A stretch of 6,187 bases of DNA. It comes from Lachnospiraceae bacterium (GTDB lineage Bacteria; Bacillota; Clostridia; Lachnospirales; Lachnospiraceae). The DNA is taken from NCBI GenBank assembly GCA_900753685.1, contig CAAEAB010000016.1, positions 1 through 6,187 of the forward strand, given 5' to 3'. The notes under the pieces are model-generated. The model was not told where the DNA came from. It was given only the letters and a program-made list of their open reading frames with translations, and ran no database searches. The translations under genes were made by a program, and so were the position numbers. This document shows positions 1 through 5,669 of this stretch, piece after piece. Within the stretch, counting starts at the first letter, position 1, and the number at the start of each line of letters is the position of its first letter.

Positions 1-216
1 ACTCCTTTAAAAAACTTGTAGTTTTCTGGAGGTATTATCTCATGGATAGATGAAACTAGCACGGTACTAGTGATTTACCGTGTACAAGGTTACGGATAAA
101 TATGGCTTATATTTAAAGGGATTTGCATATTGTATTAATGTTGGAGATGAAAAAAATATATAAAACCATATTTTTATCCTAAAGGAAGTTGAATAAAAAT
201 ACCGGCAGCTTAGATA
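1..216. other. AT-rich intergenic region without a gene
   Basis: No reading frame here has both a credible ribosome binding site and a useful length. A GGAGG at 28-32 is followed by an ATG at 42, but that frame stops after three codons, and the overlapping ATG at 50 stops after six. A low-GC inverted repeat (AAAAATAT at 152-159 against ATATTTTT at 168-175) is too AT-rich to call a terminator. The stretch is probably the space between an upstream gene outside the window and the promoter at 217. Confidence 0.6.
60..82. repeat. Small inverted repeat, possible operator or hairpin
   Basis: CACGGTA (60-66) is matched by its exact reverse complement TACCGTG (76-82) around a 9-nt spacer. No T-run follows, so it is not an intrinsic terminator. 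The right arm also partly mirrors ACGG at 92-95. It could be an operator for something upstream of the window, a small RNA hairpin, or chance. Confidence 0.35.
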
Positions 217-245
217 TTGTCAACCTTTCAAAAATCTTTTATAAT
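217..245 (+). promoter_or_regulatory. Sigma-A promoter upstream of the GtrA-like gene
   Basis: The -35 box TTGTCA (217-222) has one mismatch to TTGACA. It is followed by an ideal 17-nt spacer and a perfect TATAAT -10 box (240-245). Transcription should start near 252. The next gene starts at 551, so the transcript would have a leader of about 300 nt, and nearly all of that leader is the large inverted repeat at 266-528. The boxes and spacing are seen directly; activity is inferred. Confidence 0.8.
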
Positions 246-265
246 ATACTCCGAATATCAAAGTA

Positions 266-528
266 ATTGTTTTTGGTGATTTGCATAAAAAATAGATTTT
301 GGTAATTCGGGCAAAGTTTACAGCGATCCCATAAGAAAACGATAGGCAGATTTTCGAAGTTATGCGAGCATAGCGAGTACAGAAATCGATTGTCTGAGCC
401 ATTTTGGCGAGTTCCGATTTCTGTACTCGAATAAGCGGCGCAGCAGACAAGAAAATCAACGTGTTTTCGGTGGGATGCTGGTGAGCTTTGCCCGATACAA
501 AACATTTTATGCAAATTTGGAAAACAAT
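266..528. repeat. 263-bp imperfect inverted repeat (fold-back/MITE-like element or structured leader RNA)
   Basis: The two halves are reverse complements in a series of blocks, in order. These are ATTGTTTT (266-273) with 521-528, ATTTGCATAAAA (279-290) with 505-516, TCGGGCAAAG (307-316) with 486-495, CAGC-ATCCC (321-330, one extra base) with 472-480, GAAAAC (335-340) with 463-468, GATTTTC (349-355) with 451-457, and a 15-bp perfect stem CGAGTACAGAAATCG (374-388) with 415-429. The apex carries a small stem, GCCA (398-401) with TGGC (405-408). No convincing protein is encoded. It lies just behind a strong promoter and before the ribosome binding site of the next gene, so it should be transcribed as a long hairpin. 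The 12-bp perfect terminal match and lack of coding content suit a MITE; a functional leader RNA is the alternative. No clear target-site duplication is visible. Confidence 0.75.
374..429 (+). other. Apical 15-bp perfect stem-loop of the large inverted repeat
   Basis: CGAGTACAGAAATCG (374-388) pairs perfectly with 415-429 across a 26-nt interior that holds its own GCCA-TTT-TGGC mini-hairpin (398-408). This is the most stable part of the element. No T-run follows, so it should not act as a simple intrinsic terminator of the promoter at 217-245. Confidence 0.75.
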
Positions 529-550
529 AAGGAACGAAAGAGGTTATCAG

Positions 551-952
551 ATGAAGGAGTTATTTTTGAAATATAAGGAAGTCATCGCCTATTTGTTTTT
601 TGGCGGACTGACAACAGTGGTCAATATTGTTGCCTATTTTGTTTGTACGAGCATTTTTGCTCTCAATTACCTGGTGGCGAATGCCATTGCGTGGGTGGCG
701 TCGGTGGCTTTTGCCTATGTGACAAACCGGACATGGGTATTTGAGAGTAAAGTGAAGGGCTTTTCTGCAATTCTGCGTGAAGTGACGGCTTTTGTCGGTT
801 GCCGGGTGCTTTCTGGAGTCATGGATATGGCTATTATGTTTGTCAGTGTGGATTTAATCGGCATACCCGACGGTATTGCTAAGTTTATCACTCAGGTGGT
901 TGTGGTTGTTTTGAATTATTTGTTTAGTAAGCTGATTATCTTCCGAAAATAA
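551..952 (+). CDS. GtrA-family membrane protein
   Basis: This is a 133-residue, very hydrophobic protein of the GtrA family. Members are small four-helix membrane proteins linked to the movement of lipid-linked sugars for cell-surface glycan decoration. Predicted membrane segments lie near residues 10-32, 39-58, 76-101 and 106-127. Family signatures are the FGGLTTVVNIVAYF stretch in helix 1 (17-30), the NRTWVF loop after helix 2 (59-64), and the closing LNYLFSKLIIFRK (121-133). Length is normal for the family. The ATG at 551 is chosen because AAAGAGG (537-543) sits 7 nt upstream. An in-frame TTG at 488 would add 21 polar residues and lies inside the large inverted repeat, so it is unlikely. 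No glycosyltransferase is adjacent in the window, so the substrate cannot be inferred. The gene probably depends on the promoter at 217-245. Confidence 0.9.
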   Translation: MKELFLKYKEVIAYLFFGGLTTVVNIVAYFVCTSIFALNYLVANAIAWVASVAFAYVTNRTWVFESKVKGFSAILREVTAFVGCRVLSGVMDMAIMFVSVDLIGIPDGIAKFITQVVVVVLNYLFSKLIIFRK

Positions 953-996
953 TTCACAATTGAATCACAAATGAATCACAATCCATTCACAAATGC
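953..996 (+). promoter_or_regulatory. Four 11-bp direct repeats, likely response-regulator binding site of htrA
   Basis: Four contiguous 11-mers follow the stop codon of the previous gene: TTCACAATTGA (953), ATCACAAATGA (964), ATCACAATCCA (975) and TTCACAAATGC (986). The core WTCACAA is kept in all four at an exact 11-bp period, so all sites lie on one face of the helix. OmpR/PhoB-family response regulators bind such arrays. The TTCACA units fit the B. subtilis PhoP box TTHACA, and the array is one base off the reverse complement of the WalR box. The array ends 1 bp before the extended -10 element and replaces a normal -35 box, which suggests activation. Which regulator binds is unknown. Confidence 0.75.
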
Positions 997-997
997 T

Positions 998-1006
998 TGT
1001 TACAAT
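998..1006 (+). promoter_or_regulatory. Extended -10 element of the htrA promoter
   Basis: TGTTACAAT gives the TG motif one base before the -10 hexamer TACAAT (1001-1006). No recognisable -35 box exists at 16-18 bp spacing, where the third and fourth direct repeats lie instead. The expected start site is near 1013, giving a leader of about 30 nt that contains the GGAGG at 1031-1035. This fits an activator-dependent promoter. Confidence 0.65.
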
Positions 1007-1042
1007 GACACCATAGAAAAGATACAGAGCGGAGGAAATATT

Positions 1043-2377
1043 ATGAGTGATTCTTACAATTACCATGAAGGCGGGCAGGAACGCCCGGAACAGACATCAA
1101 ATGATTATAACTACTATCGTCAGACATCCGATGCGGAAAGAAGAACCTATTCTCCTTACGATACACCGGAACCAAATAGACCTGAAAAGAAAAAAGGAAG
1201 CTTCGGTGTGAAGCTGTGCAAGGTTGTGTGCCTGGGGTTGGCCTTTGGACTGGTGGCCGGCGGTGTTTTCTGGGGTATTGGCAGCGCTGTGGGTATGATA
1301 AACAGCGAAGGCAAAGCGGCAAACGCCGGCATGAGTGTGAATATTGTGAAAACGTCCTCCACAGATGTGAAGACAATTAGCGCGACGGATGTCTCAGACA
1401 TTGTTGAACAGTGCATGCCGTCAATCGTTGCCGTGAATACGCAGGTTGTAACGACCGGTAATTTCTTTGGCCAGACCTATTCCCAGGAAGGCAGCGGTGC
1501 CGGGTCGGGAATTATTATCAGTGAATCGGATGGCACCCTTTATATTATGACAAATTATCATGTTATTGAGGATGCGACAAGTATTAATACAACATTTAAT
1601 GATGGAAGCACAGCGGAAGCACAGGTTAAGGGTTACGATGAAACTGCGGACATTGCCGTACTTACCGTAGATTATAACAGCCTCAGTGATGATACAAAAG
1701 CTAATATTGCAGTGGCGGTTATGGGTGGTGCGGATCAGCTGAAAATCGGAAACGGGGCCATTGCCATCGGTAATGCCCTCGGTTATGGACAGTCCGTAAC
1801 AACCGGTTCTATCAGCGCCGTCGACAGAGAGGTAGAAATGACCGACGGTGCGATGACACTTATACAGACCGATGCGGCGATTAATCCGGGTAACAGCGGC
1901 GGAGCTCTTTTGAATACGAAGGGTGAGGTTATTGGTGTGAATACGGTGAAATACTCCAATACAGATGTAGAGGGTATGGGCTTTGCTATTCCGATTAATT
2001 CCGCATTGGAGACCGCCCAGGGAATTATCGACGGAACTATCGTTACAAAAACCGATGAAAATACGGCTTATCTTGGAATATCCGGCGGCACGCTGACAGA
2101 AGACGAAGCATCCAAATACGGATATCCGGCAGGTATTTATATCAGCATGGTAGCCAGAGGCTCTGCGGCGGAACGGGCCGGACTCCAGCAGGGAGACATT
2201 ATTACCGGATTTAACGGCGAGGCTATTTCCACAATGGATGAGCTTCAGGAAAAATTGGAAGCCTGCATGCCGGGAGACCAGATTACATTGACCGTTCAGC
2301 GTCAGACCGGACGGGGATCCTTTGCGGAGAGTGAATTATCGACCATTCTCGGTTCAAAGGCAGATATAGAAGGATAG
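1043..2377 (+). CDS. htrA: HtrA/DegP-like membrane-anchored serine protease with PDZ domain
   Basis: This 444-residue S1C protease would degrade or refold damaged proteins outside the cell membrane. Residues 1-56 are polar, tyrosine-rich and cytosolic. A single membrane anchor spans about 57-82, placing the rest outside. The trypsin-like domain (about 115-330) carries the full triad: His173 in TNYHV, Asp203 in ADIAVL and Ser285 in NPGNSGGAL. One PDZ domain follows (about 342-425), with YLGI at its start and AGLQQGDIITGFNG in its core. This layout matches Gram-positive HtrA proteins. ATG 1043 is chosen because GGAGG (1031-1035) lies 7 nt upstream; the in-frame ATG at 971 lies within the direct repeats and ahead of the promoter. 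The upstream 11-bp repeats suggest two-component control, as is known for htrA genes through CssRS or CiaRH in other Firmicutes. Confidence 0.95.
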   Translation: MSDSYNYHEGGQERPEQTSNDYNYYRQTSDAERRTYSPYDTPEPNRPEKKKGSFGVKLCKVVCLGLAFGLVAGGVFWGIGSAVGMINSEGKAANAGMSVNIVKTSSTDVKTISATDVSDIVEQCMPSIVAVNTQVVTTGNFFGQTYSQEGSGAGSGIIISESDGTLYIMTNYHVIEDATSINTTFNDGSTAEAQVKGYDETADIAVLTVDYNSLSDDTKANIAVAVMGGADQLKIGNGAIAIGNALGYGQSVTTGSISAVDREVEMTDGAMTLIQTDAAINPGNSGGALLNTKGEVIGVNTVKYSNTDVEGMGFAIPINSALETAQGIIDGTIVTKTDENTAYLGISGGTLTEDEASKYGYPAGIYISMVARGSAAERAGLQQGDIITGFNGEAISTMDELQEKLEACMPGDQITLTVQRQTGRGSFAESELSTILGSKADIEG

Positions 2378-2403
2378 TTGAAAGAAAATAGAAAAAGATT
2401 ATC

Positions 2404-2441
2404 AGGGAAAGCGGATTGCCGGACAGGGATGCGCTTTCCCT
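2404..2441 (+). other. Stem-loop between htrA and the clpX-like gene
   Basis: AGGGAAAGCG (2404-2413) is matched perfectly by CGCTTTCCCT (2432-2441) around an 18-nt loop. The 10-bp stem is stable but is followed by TTCTGTGCA and not by a T-run. It is therefore not a standard intrinsic terminator. It could lower read-through, protect the 3' end of the htrA message, or be a processing site. The ribosome binding site of the next gene starts 16 nt downstream. The stem is certain; its role is not. Confidence 0.55.
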
Positions 2442-2469
2442 TCTGTGCATTAAACATGGGAGGGACTAC

Positions 2470-3897
2470 ATGAAAGATTACGAAGAAGAAGTAAAAGATA
2501 CGAAGGATGATGCGGGAGAAAATGAGCGCAAGGATGATTACGAGGATATTTGTTATATGTGCCGCCGGCCGGAAAGCAAGGCGGGAAAACTGATCCATCT
2601 GCCGATGGAAGGGATCTGTATATGTCCGGATTGTATGCAGCGAAGCTTCACAGCGATGACAAATACAAACATTAACTATGAGGACTTAATGCGAAATATG
2701 AATTTTCAGGATATGTTTCCCGGAAATATCCAGGACGGTATTCCGAAAAGTCAGCGGCTTAAAAAGAAGAAACCGAAGGAAAATAAAGAACCGGCGATTG
2801 ATCTGAAGGCGATTTTGCCGCCGCATCAGATTAAAGCGAGACTGGATGATTATGTGATTGGCCAGGATTATGCGAAAAAGGTCATGTCGGTCGCCGTGTA
2901 CAATCACTATAAACGGGTGGCGACCAATACGATGGATGAGATAGAAATTGAAAAGTCCAATATGCTCATGATCGGGCCGACAGGCTGCGGTAAAACCTAT
3001 TTGGTGCGGACGCTGGCACGGCTTTTGGACGTGCCGCTGGCCATTGCCGATGCCACGTCTCTGACGGAGGCCGGTTATATTGGCGATGACATAGAGAGTG
3101 TTGTTTCGAAGCTTTTGGCCGCCGCGGGAAATGATGTGGAAAAGGCGGAGCGGGGCATTATTTTTATCGATGAGATTGATAAAATCGCCAAAAAGAAAAA
3201 TACGACAAGCCGGGATGTGAGCGGTGAGTCGGTACAGCAGGGACTTTTAAAGCTGCTGGAGGGCAGCGATGTGGAGGTTCCCGTAGGCGCCAGCAGTAAA
3301 AATGCCATGGTGCCTTTGACAACGGTCAATACCCGGAATATTTTATTTATTTGCGGCGGTGCATTCCCAGATTTGGAGGGAATCATTAAGGCGCGGTTGA
3401 ATAAGACGAGCGGCATCGGATTTGAAGCGGCGCTGAATGATGCCCATGACCAGGATCCGGAGATTATGAGTCAGGTTACTATTGACGATCTTCGGGAATT
3501 CGGTATGATTCCTGAATTTATCGGCCGTCTGCCGGTGATTTTCACATTGAAGGGGCTGGATGAAAAGGCATTGGTTAAAATTCTTAAAGAGCCAAAAAAT
3601 GCCATTATCAAACAGTATCAGAAGCTGTTGGCCCTGGATGAGGTGGATTTGCAGTTTGACGACGAAGCTCTTGAGGCCATAGCAAAACGGGCGATTCAAA
3701 AGAAAACCGGCGCCAGAGCGCTGAGATCTATTATCGAAGAGCTGATGCTGGATATCATGTATCAGATTCCAAAGGATGACAATATCGGACGGGTGACGAT
3801 CACGGAGCCCTATGTCGAGCATACCGGCGGGCCTTTAATCGAAATGCGGGGAGTACTCACATTACCGAATAAAACGCCGGTGGCAGGCATAGAATAG
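2470..3897 (+). CDS. clpX: ClpX-type AAA+ unfoldase, divergent paralogue
   Basis: This 475-residue ATPase of the ClpX family is expected to unfold proteins in the cytosol and thread them into a protease. A zinc-binding domain has Cys28/Cys31 and Cys52/Cys55. The AAA+ module has Walker A GPTGCGKT (169-176), Walker B IIFIDE (230-235), pore loop GYIG (202-205), arginine finger Arg353 and sensor-2 Arg416 in GAR. The ClpP-docking IGF loop is present (316-318). Differences from classical ClpX are an acidic N-terminus, a roughly 60-residue lysine-rich linker behind the zinc finger (about 24 in E. coli), GYVG changed to GYIG, and the RKH substrate loop replaced by SKN (276-278). ATG 2470 is chosen for GGGAGGG at 2458-2464. 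No clpP or lon lies beside it, unlike typical clpX loci, so it is probably a second ClpX. It sits 28 nt ahead of a subtilase gene, likely in one operon. Confidence 0.9.
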   Translation: MKDYEEEVKDTKDDAGENERKDDYEDICYMCRRPESKAGKLIHLPMEGICICPDCMQRSFTAMTNTNINYEDLMRNMNFQDMFPGNIQDGIPKSQRLKKKKPKENKEPAIDLKAILPPHQIKARLDDYVIGQDYAKKVMSVAVYNHYKRVATNTMDEIEIEKSNMLMIGPTGCGKTYLVRTLARLLDVPLAIADATSLTEAGYIGDDIESVVSKLLAAAGNDVEKAERGIIFIDEIDKIAKKKNTTSRDVSGESVQQGLLKLLEGSDVEVPVGASSKNAMVPLTTVNTRNILFICGGAFPDLEGIIKARLNKTSGIGFEAALNDAHDQDPEIMSQVTIDDLREFGMIPEFIGRLPVIFTLKGLDEKALVKILKEPKNAIIKQYQKLLALDEVDLQFDDEALEAIAKRAIQKKTGARALRSIIEELMLDIMYQIPKDDNIGRVTITEPYVEHTGGPLIEMRGVLTLPNKTPVAGIE

Positions 3898-3925
3898 AAT
3901 GATATCTATTCAGGAGTGATGGGAT

Positions 3926-5644
3926 TTGGCTTTAACAGAAGCTCAGAGGCGCTGCCGTGACATTATACTGTCCCAGGACTATGCGGATTTTATCGTCGAG
4001 TATGGCGGAAATGAGGCCGTCATGGTAAATACTTATAATCCGTCCTGTTATGAGGTGATCAATAGTAATTTTGCGGTCATTCATAAACCGCTTCCTGCGG
4101 ACGGGCAATTGAATCCCGATGAATATGGATACAATATGATTCCCTGCGTCATGGGATTAATGGATACAACAAGTATGGAGCAGAGCGGTATATTGCCGGT
4201 ACATTATAGTCCCGGCTCCGGATACCGGGGCAATGGAGTGATGGTAAGTATTATCGATACAGGAATTGATTACACCCATCCTGCTTTTCGATTTTCCAAT
4301 GGCTCCAGCCGAATCTTATCCCTATGGGACCAGACTATTCAGTCAGATAACGTGCCGGAAGGATTTCCCTATGGAACCCTGTACACCAGCGAAGATATTA
4401 ACCGGGCTCTGATGTCGGAAACGCCGCTAGACATTGTTCCTGTCCGGGATGATTCCGGCCATGGAACCTTTATGGCCGGAATCATTGCGGGAAGTGAGGA
4501 CAGGGACAATGATTTTATCGGCGCGGCGCCGGAGGCTTCCGTTATTGGGGTTAAATTAAAACCGGCTAAGGATTATCTGAGGGATTATTATGTTTTAAAG
4601 GAAGGCTCAGTGGCCTTTCAGGAAACGGACATTTTTATGGCGGTTCAGTTTTCACTGAATCAGGCCGTGAAATATGAGATGCCTTTAGTCATTTGTCTGG
4701 GTATCGGAAACAGCCTGGACAGTCATGAAGGTACATCGAGTCTGAGCCAATATTTAAATGTGGTGAACAATCTGACTGGCGTCTGTGTTACCGTTGCGGC
4801 GGGAAATGAGCTGGGAAGAGCCCATCACTATTCCGGCTTTATCCCGGGGAGGGATGACAGTCAGAATGTGGAGCTTCGGGTCGGCGAAAATGAGCGGGGA
4901 TTTCAGATGGAAATATGGGGCTCCCTTGCCGATGTTTTTTCTGTGGAAATCATTTCGCCGGAGGGAGAACGGATTGCCAGAAGTCAGTCCCGGCTGGGGG
5001 TATCCCAGAGAGTGCGTCTTTTATTTGAGGATACGGAAATATATATGGCGGATAAGTCCGTGGGATTGACTAGCGGCCAGTTTCTTATGGTTTTACAGTT
5101 TCGGAATCCGACGCCGGGTATATGGTCATTGCGGGTGTATGGCGACCGGATTTTAGACGGACGTTTTGACATATGGCTTCCGATGGAAAAATTCATTCAG
5201 GAGGATACTTATTTCTTAAGTCCGGACCCGGAGATTACCTTGTCTTCAGTGGCGACAACCAGTTCTCTGGTGGTGGCGGCCAACTATAACCATTATAATG
5301 ACAGTCTTTATATTCATTCCAGCCGGGGATATACAGCCTCCGGGTTTATCAAGCCGGACATTGCGGCACCGGGAGTCAATGTGTTCGGGCCGCTTCCCGG
5401 CGGACGGTATGGAACGATGACCGGATCCAGTGTTTCGGCAGCCCATGCAGCCGGTGCGGCGGCGCTTCTGCTGGAATGGGGGCTGCTGCGGGTCATTATT
5501 ATTAATATGGACGGCAATGACATTCGCCGGTTATTGATCCAGGGGGCGGTCCGGAAGGAAAGTGATGAGTTCCCGAACAGAGGCTGGGGATACGGTGCGA
5601 TGAATTTGAAAAATACCTTTGAAACTTTACGTGTTCTGCGGTAG
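3926..5644 (+). CDS. Csp-like S8 family serine peptidase (cytosolic subtilase)
   Basis: This 572-residue subtilisin-fold protease has Asp111 in SIIDTGID, His179 in DDSGHGTFMAG, the oxyanion-hole Asn294 in AAGNE, and Ser502 in GSSVSAAH. The triad is complete, so it should be active. The serine motif departs from GTSMAAPH, with Ala506 in place of Pro. No signal peptide or membrane segment is visible, so it acts in the cytosol. Residues 1-95, with DFIVEY early on, look like a propeptide/chaperone region. Residues about 305-430 form a beta-rich insert between Asn and Ser, as in the jelly-roll of clostridial Csp proteases, which process the spore-cortex hydrolase SleC. A SleC role cannot be claimed here. 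The TTG start is well supported: an in-frame stop lies at 3917-3919, AGGAG at 3912-3916 is 9 nt upstream, and the next in-frame Met is residue 33. It is placed 28 nt after the clpX-like gene. Confidence 0.9.
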   Translation: MALTEAQRRCRDIILSQDYADFIVEYGGNEAVMVNTYNPSCYEVINSNFAVIHKPLPADGQLNPDEYGYNMIPCVMGLMDTTSMEQSGILPVHYSPGSGYRGNGVMVSIIDTGIDYTHPAFRFSNGSSRILSLWDQTIQSDNVPEGFPYGTLYTSEDINRALMSETPLDIVPVRDDSGHGTFMAGIIAGSEDRDNDFIGAAPEASVIGVKLKPAKDYLRDYYVLKEGSVAFQETDIFMAVQFSLNQAVKYEMPLVICLGIGNSLDSHEGTSSLSQYLNVVNNLTGVCVTVAAGNELGRAHHYSGFIPGRDDSQNVELRVGENERGFQMEIWGSLADVFSVEIISPEGERIARSQSRLGVSQRVRLLFEDTEIYMADKSVGLTSGQFLMVLQFRNPTPGIWSLRVYGDRILDGRFDIWLPMEKFIQEDTYFLSPDPEITLSSVATTSSLVVAANYNHYNDSLYIHSSRGYTASGFIKPDIAAPGVNVFGPLPGGRYGTMTGSSVSAAHAAGAAALLLEWGLLRVIIINMDGNDIRRLLIQGAVRKESDEFPNRGWGYGAMNLKNTFETLRVLR

Positions 5645-5669
5645 AATAAAAGAAAAAGGAGGTACACTG

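Noticed and set aside
74..103. MerR-type operator and promoter (TTTACC, dyad CCGT-N10-ACGG, then an AT-rich -10)
   Set aside because: The dyad is only four bases per arm, the -10 is poor and spacing is not the 19 bp expected for MerR control.
151..175. Intrinsic terminator from AAAAATAT/ATATTTTT
   Set aside because: The stem has no GC pairs and would not be stable enough.
189..266. 25-codon frame from TTG 189 whose peptide contains LDIVNLSK, faintly like the start of an ABC ATPase
   Set aside because: It overlaps the promoter boxes, has a poorly spaced ribosome binding site and stops after 25 codons; chance or an unprovable relic.
220..514. Two minus-strand reading frames of 79 and 91 codons across the fold-back element
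   Set aside because: They are explained by the inverted repeat, have no credible ribosome binding site, and show no domain or convincing protein composition.
266..528. CRISPR array or integron attC site
   Set aside because: There is one inverted repeat with no regular repeat-spacer series and no attC core sites.
2378..2402. Separate promoter for the clpX-like gene starting with TTGAAA at 2378
   Set aside because: No acceptable -10 hexamer lies at 16-18 bp spacing; GATTAT at 2397 is too close.
3075..3822. Long minus-strand frames opposite the clpX-like gene
   Set aside because: They are shadows of a well-conserved AAA+ coding region with clear catalytic motifs on the + strand.
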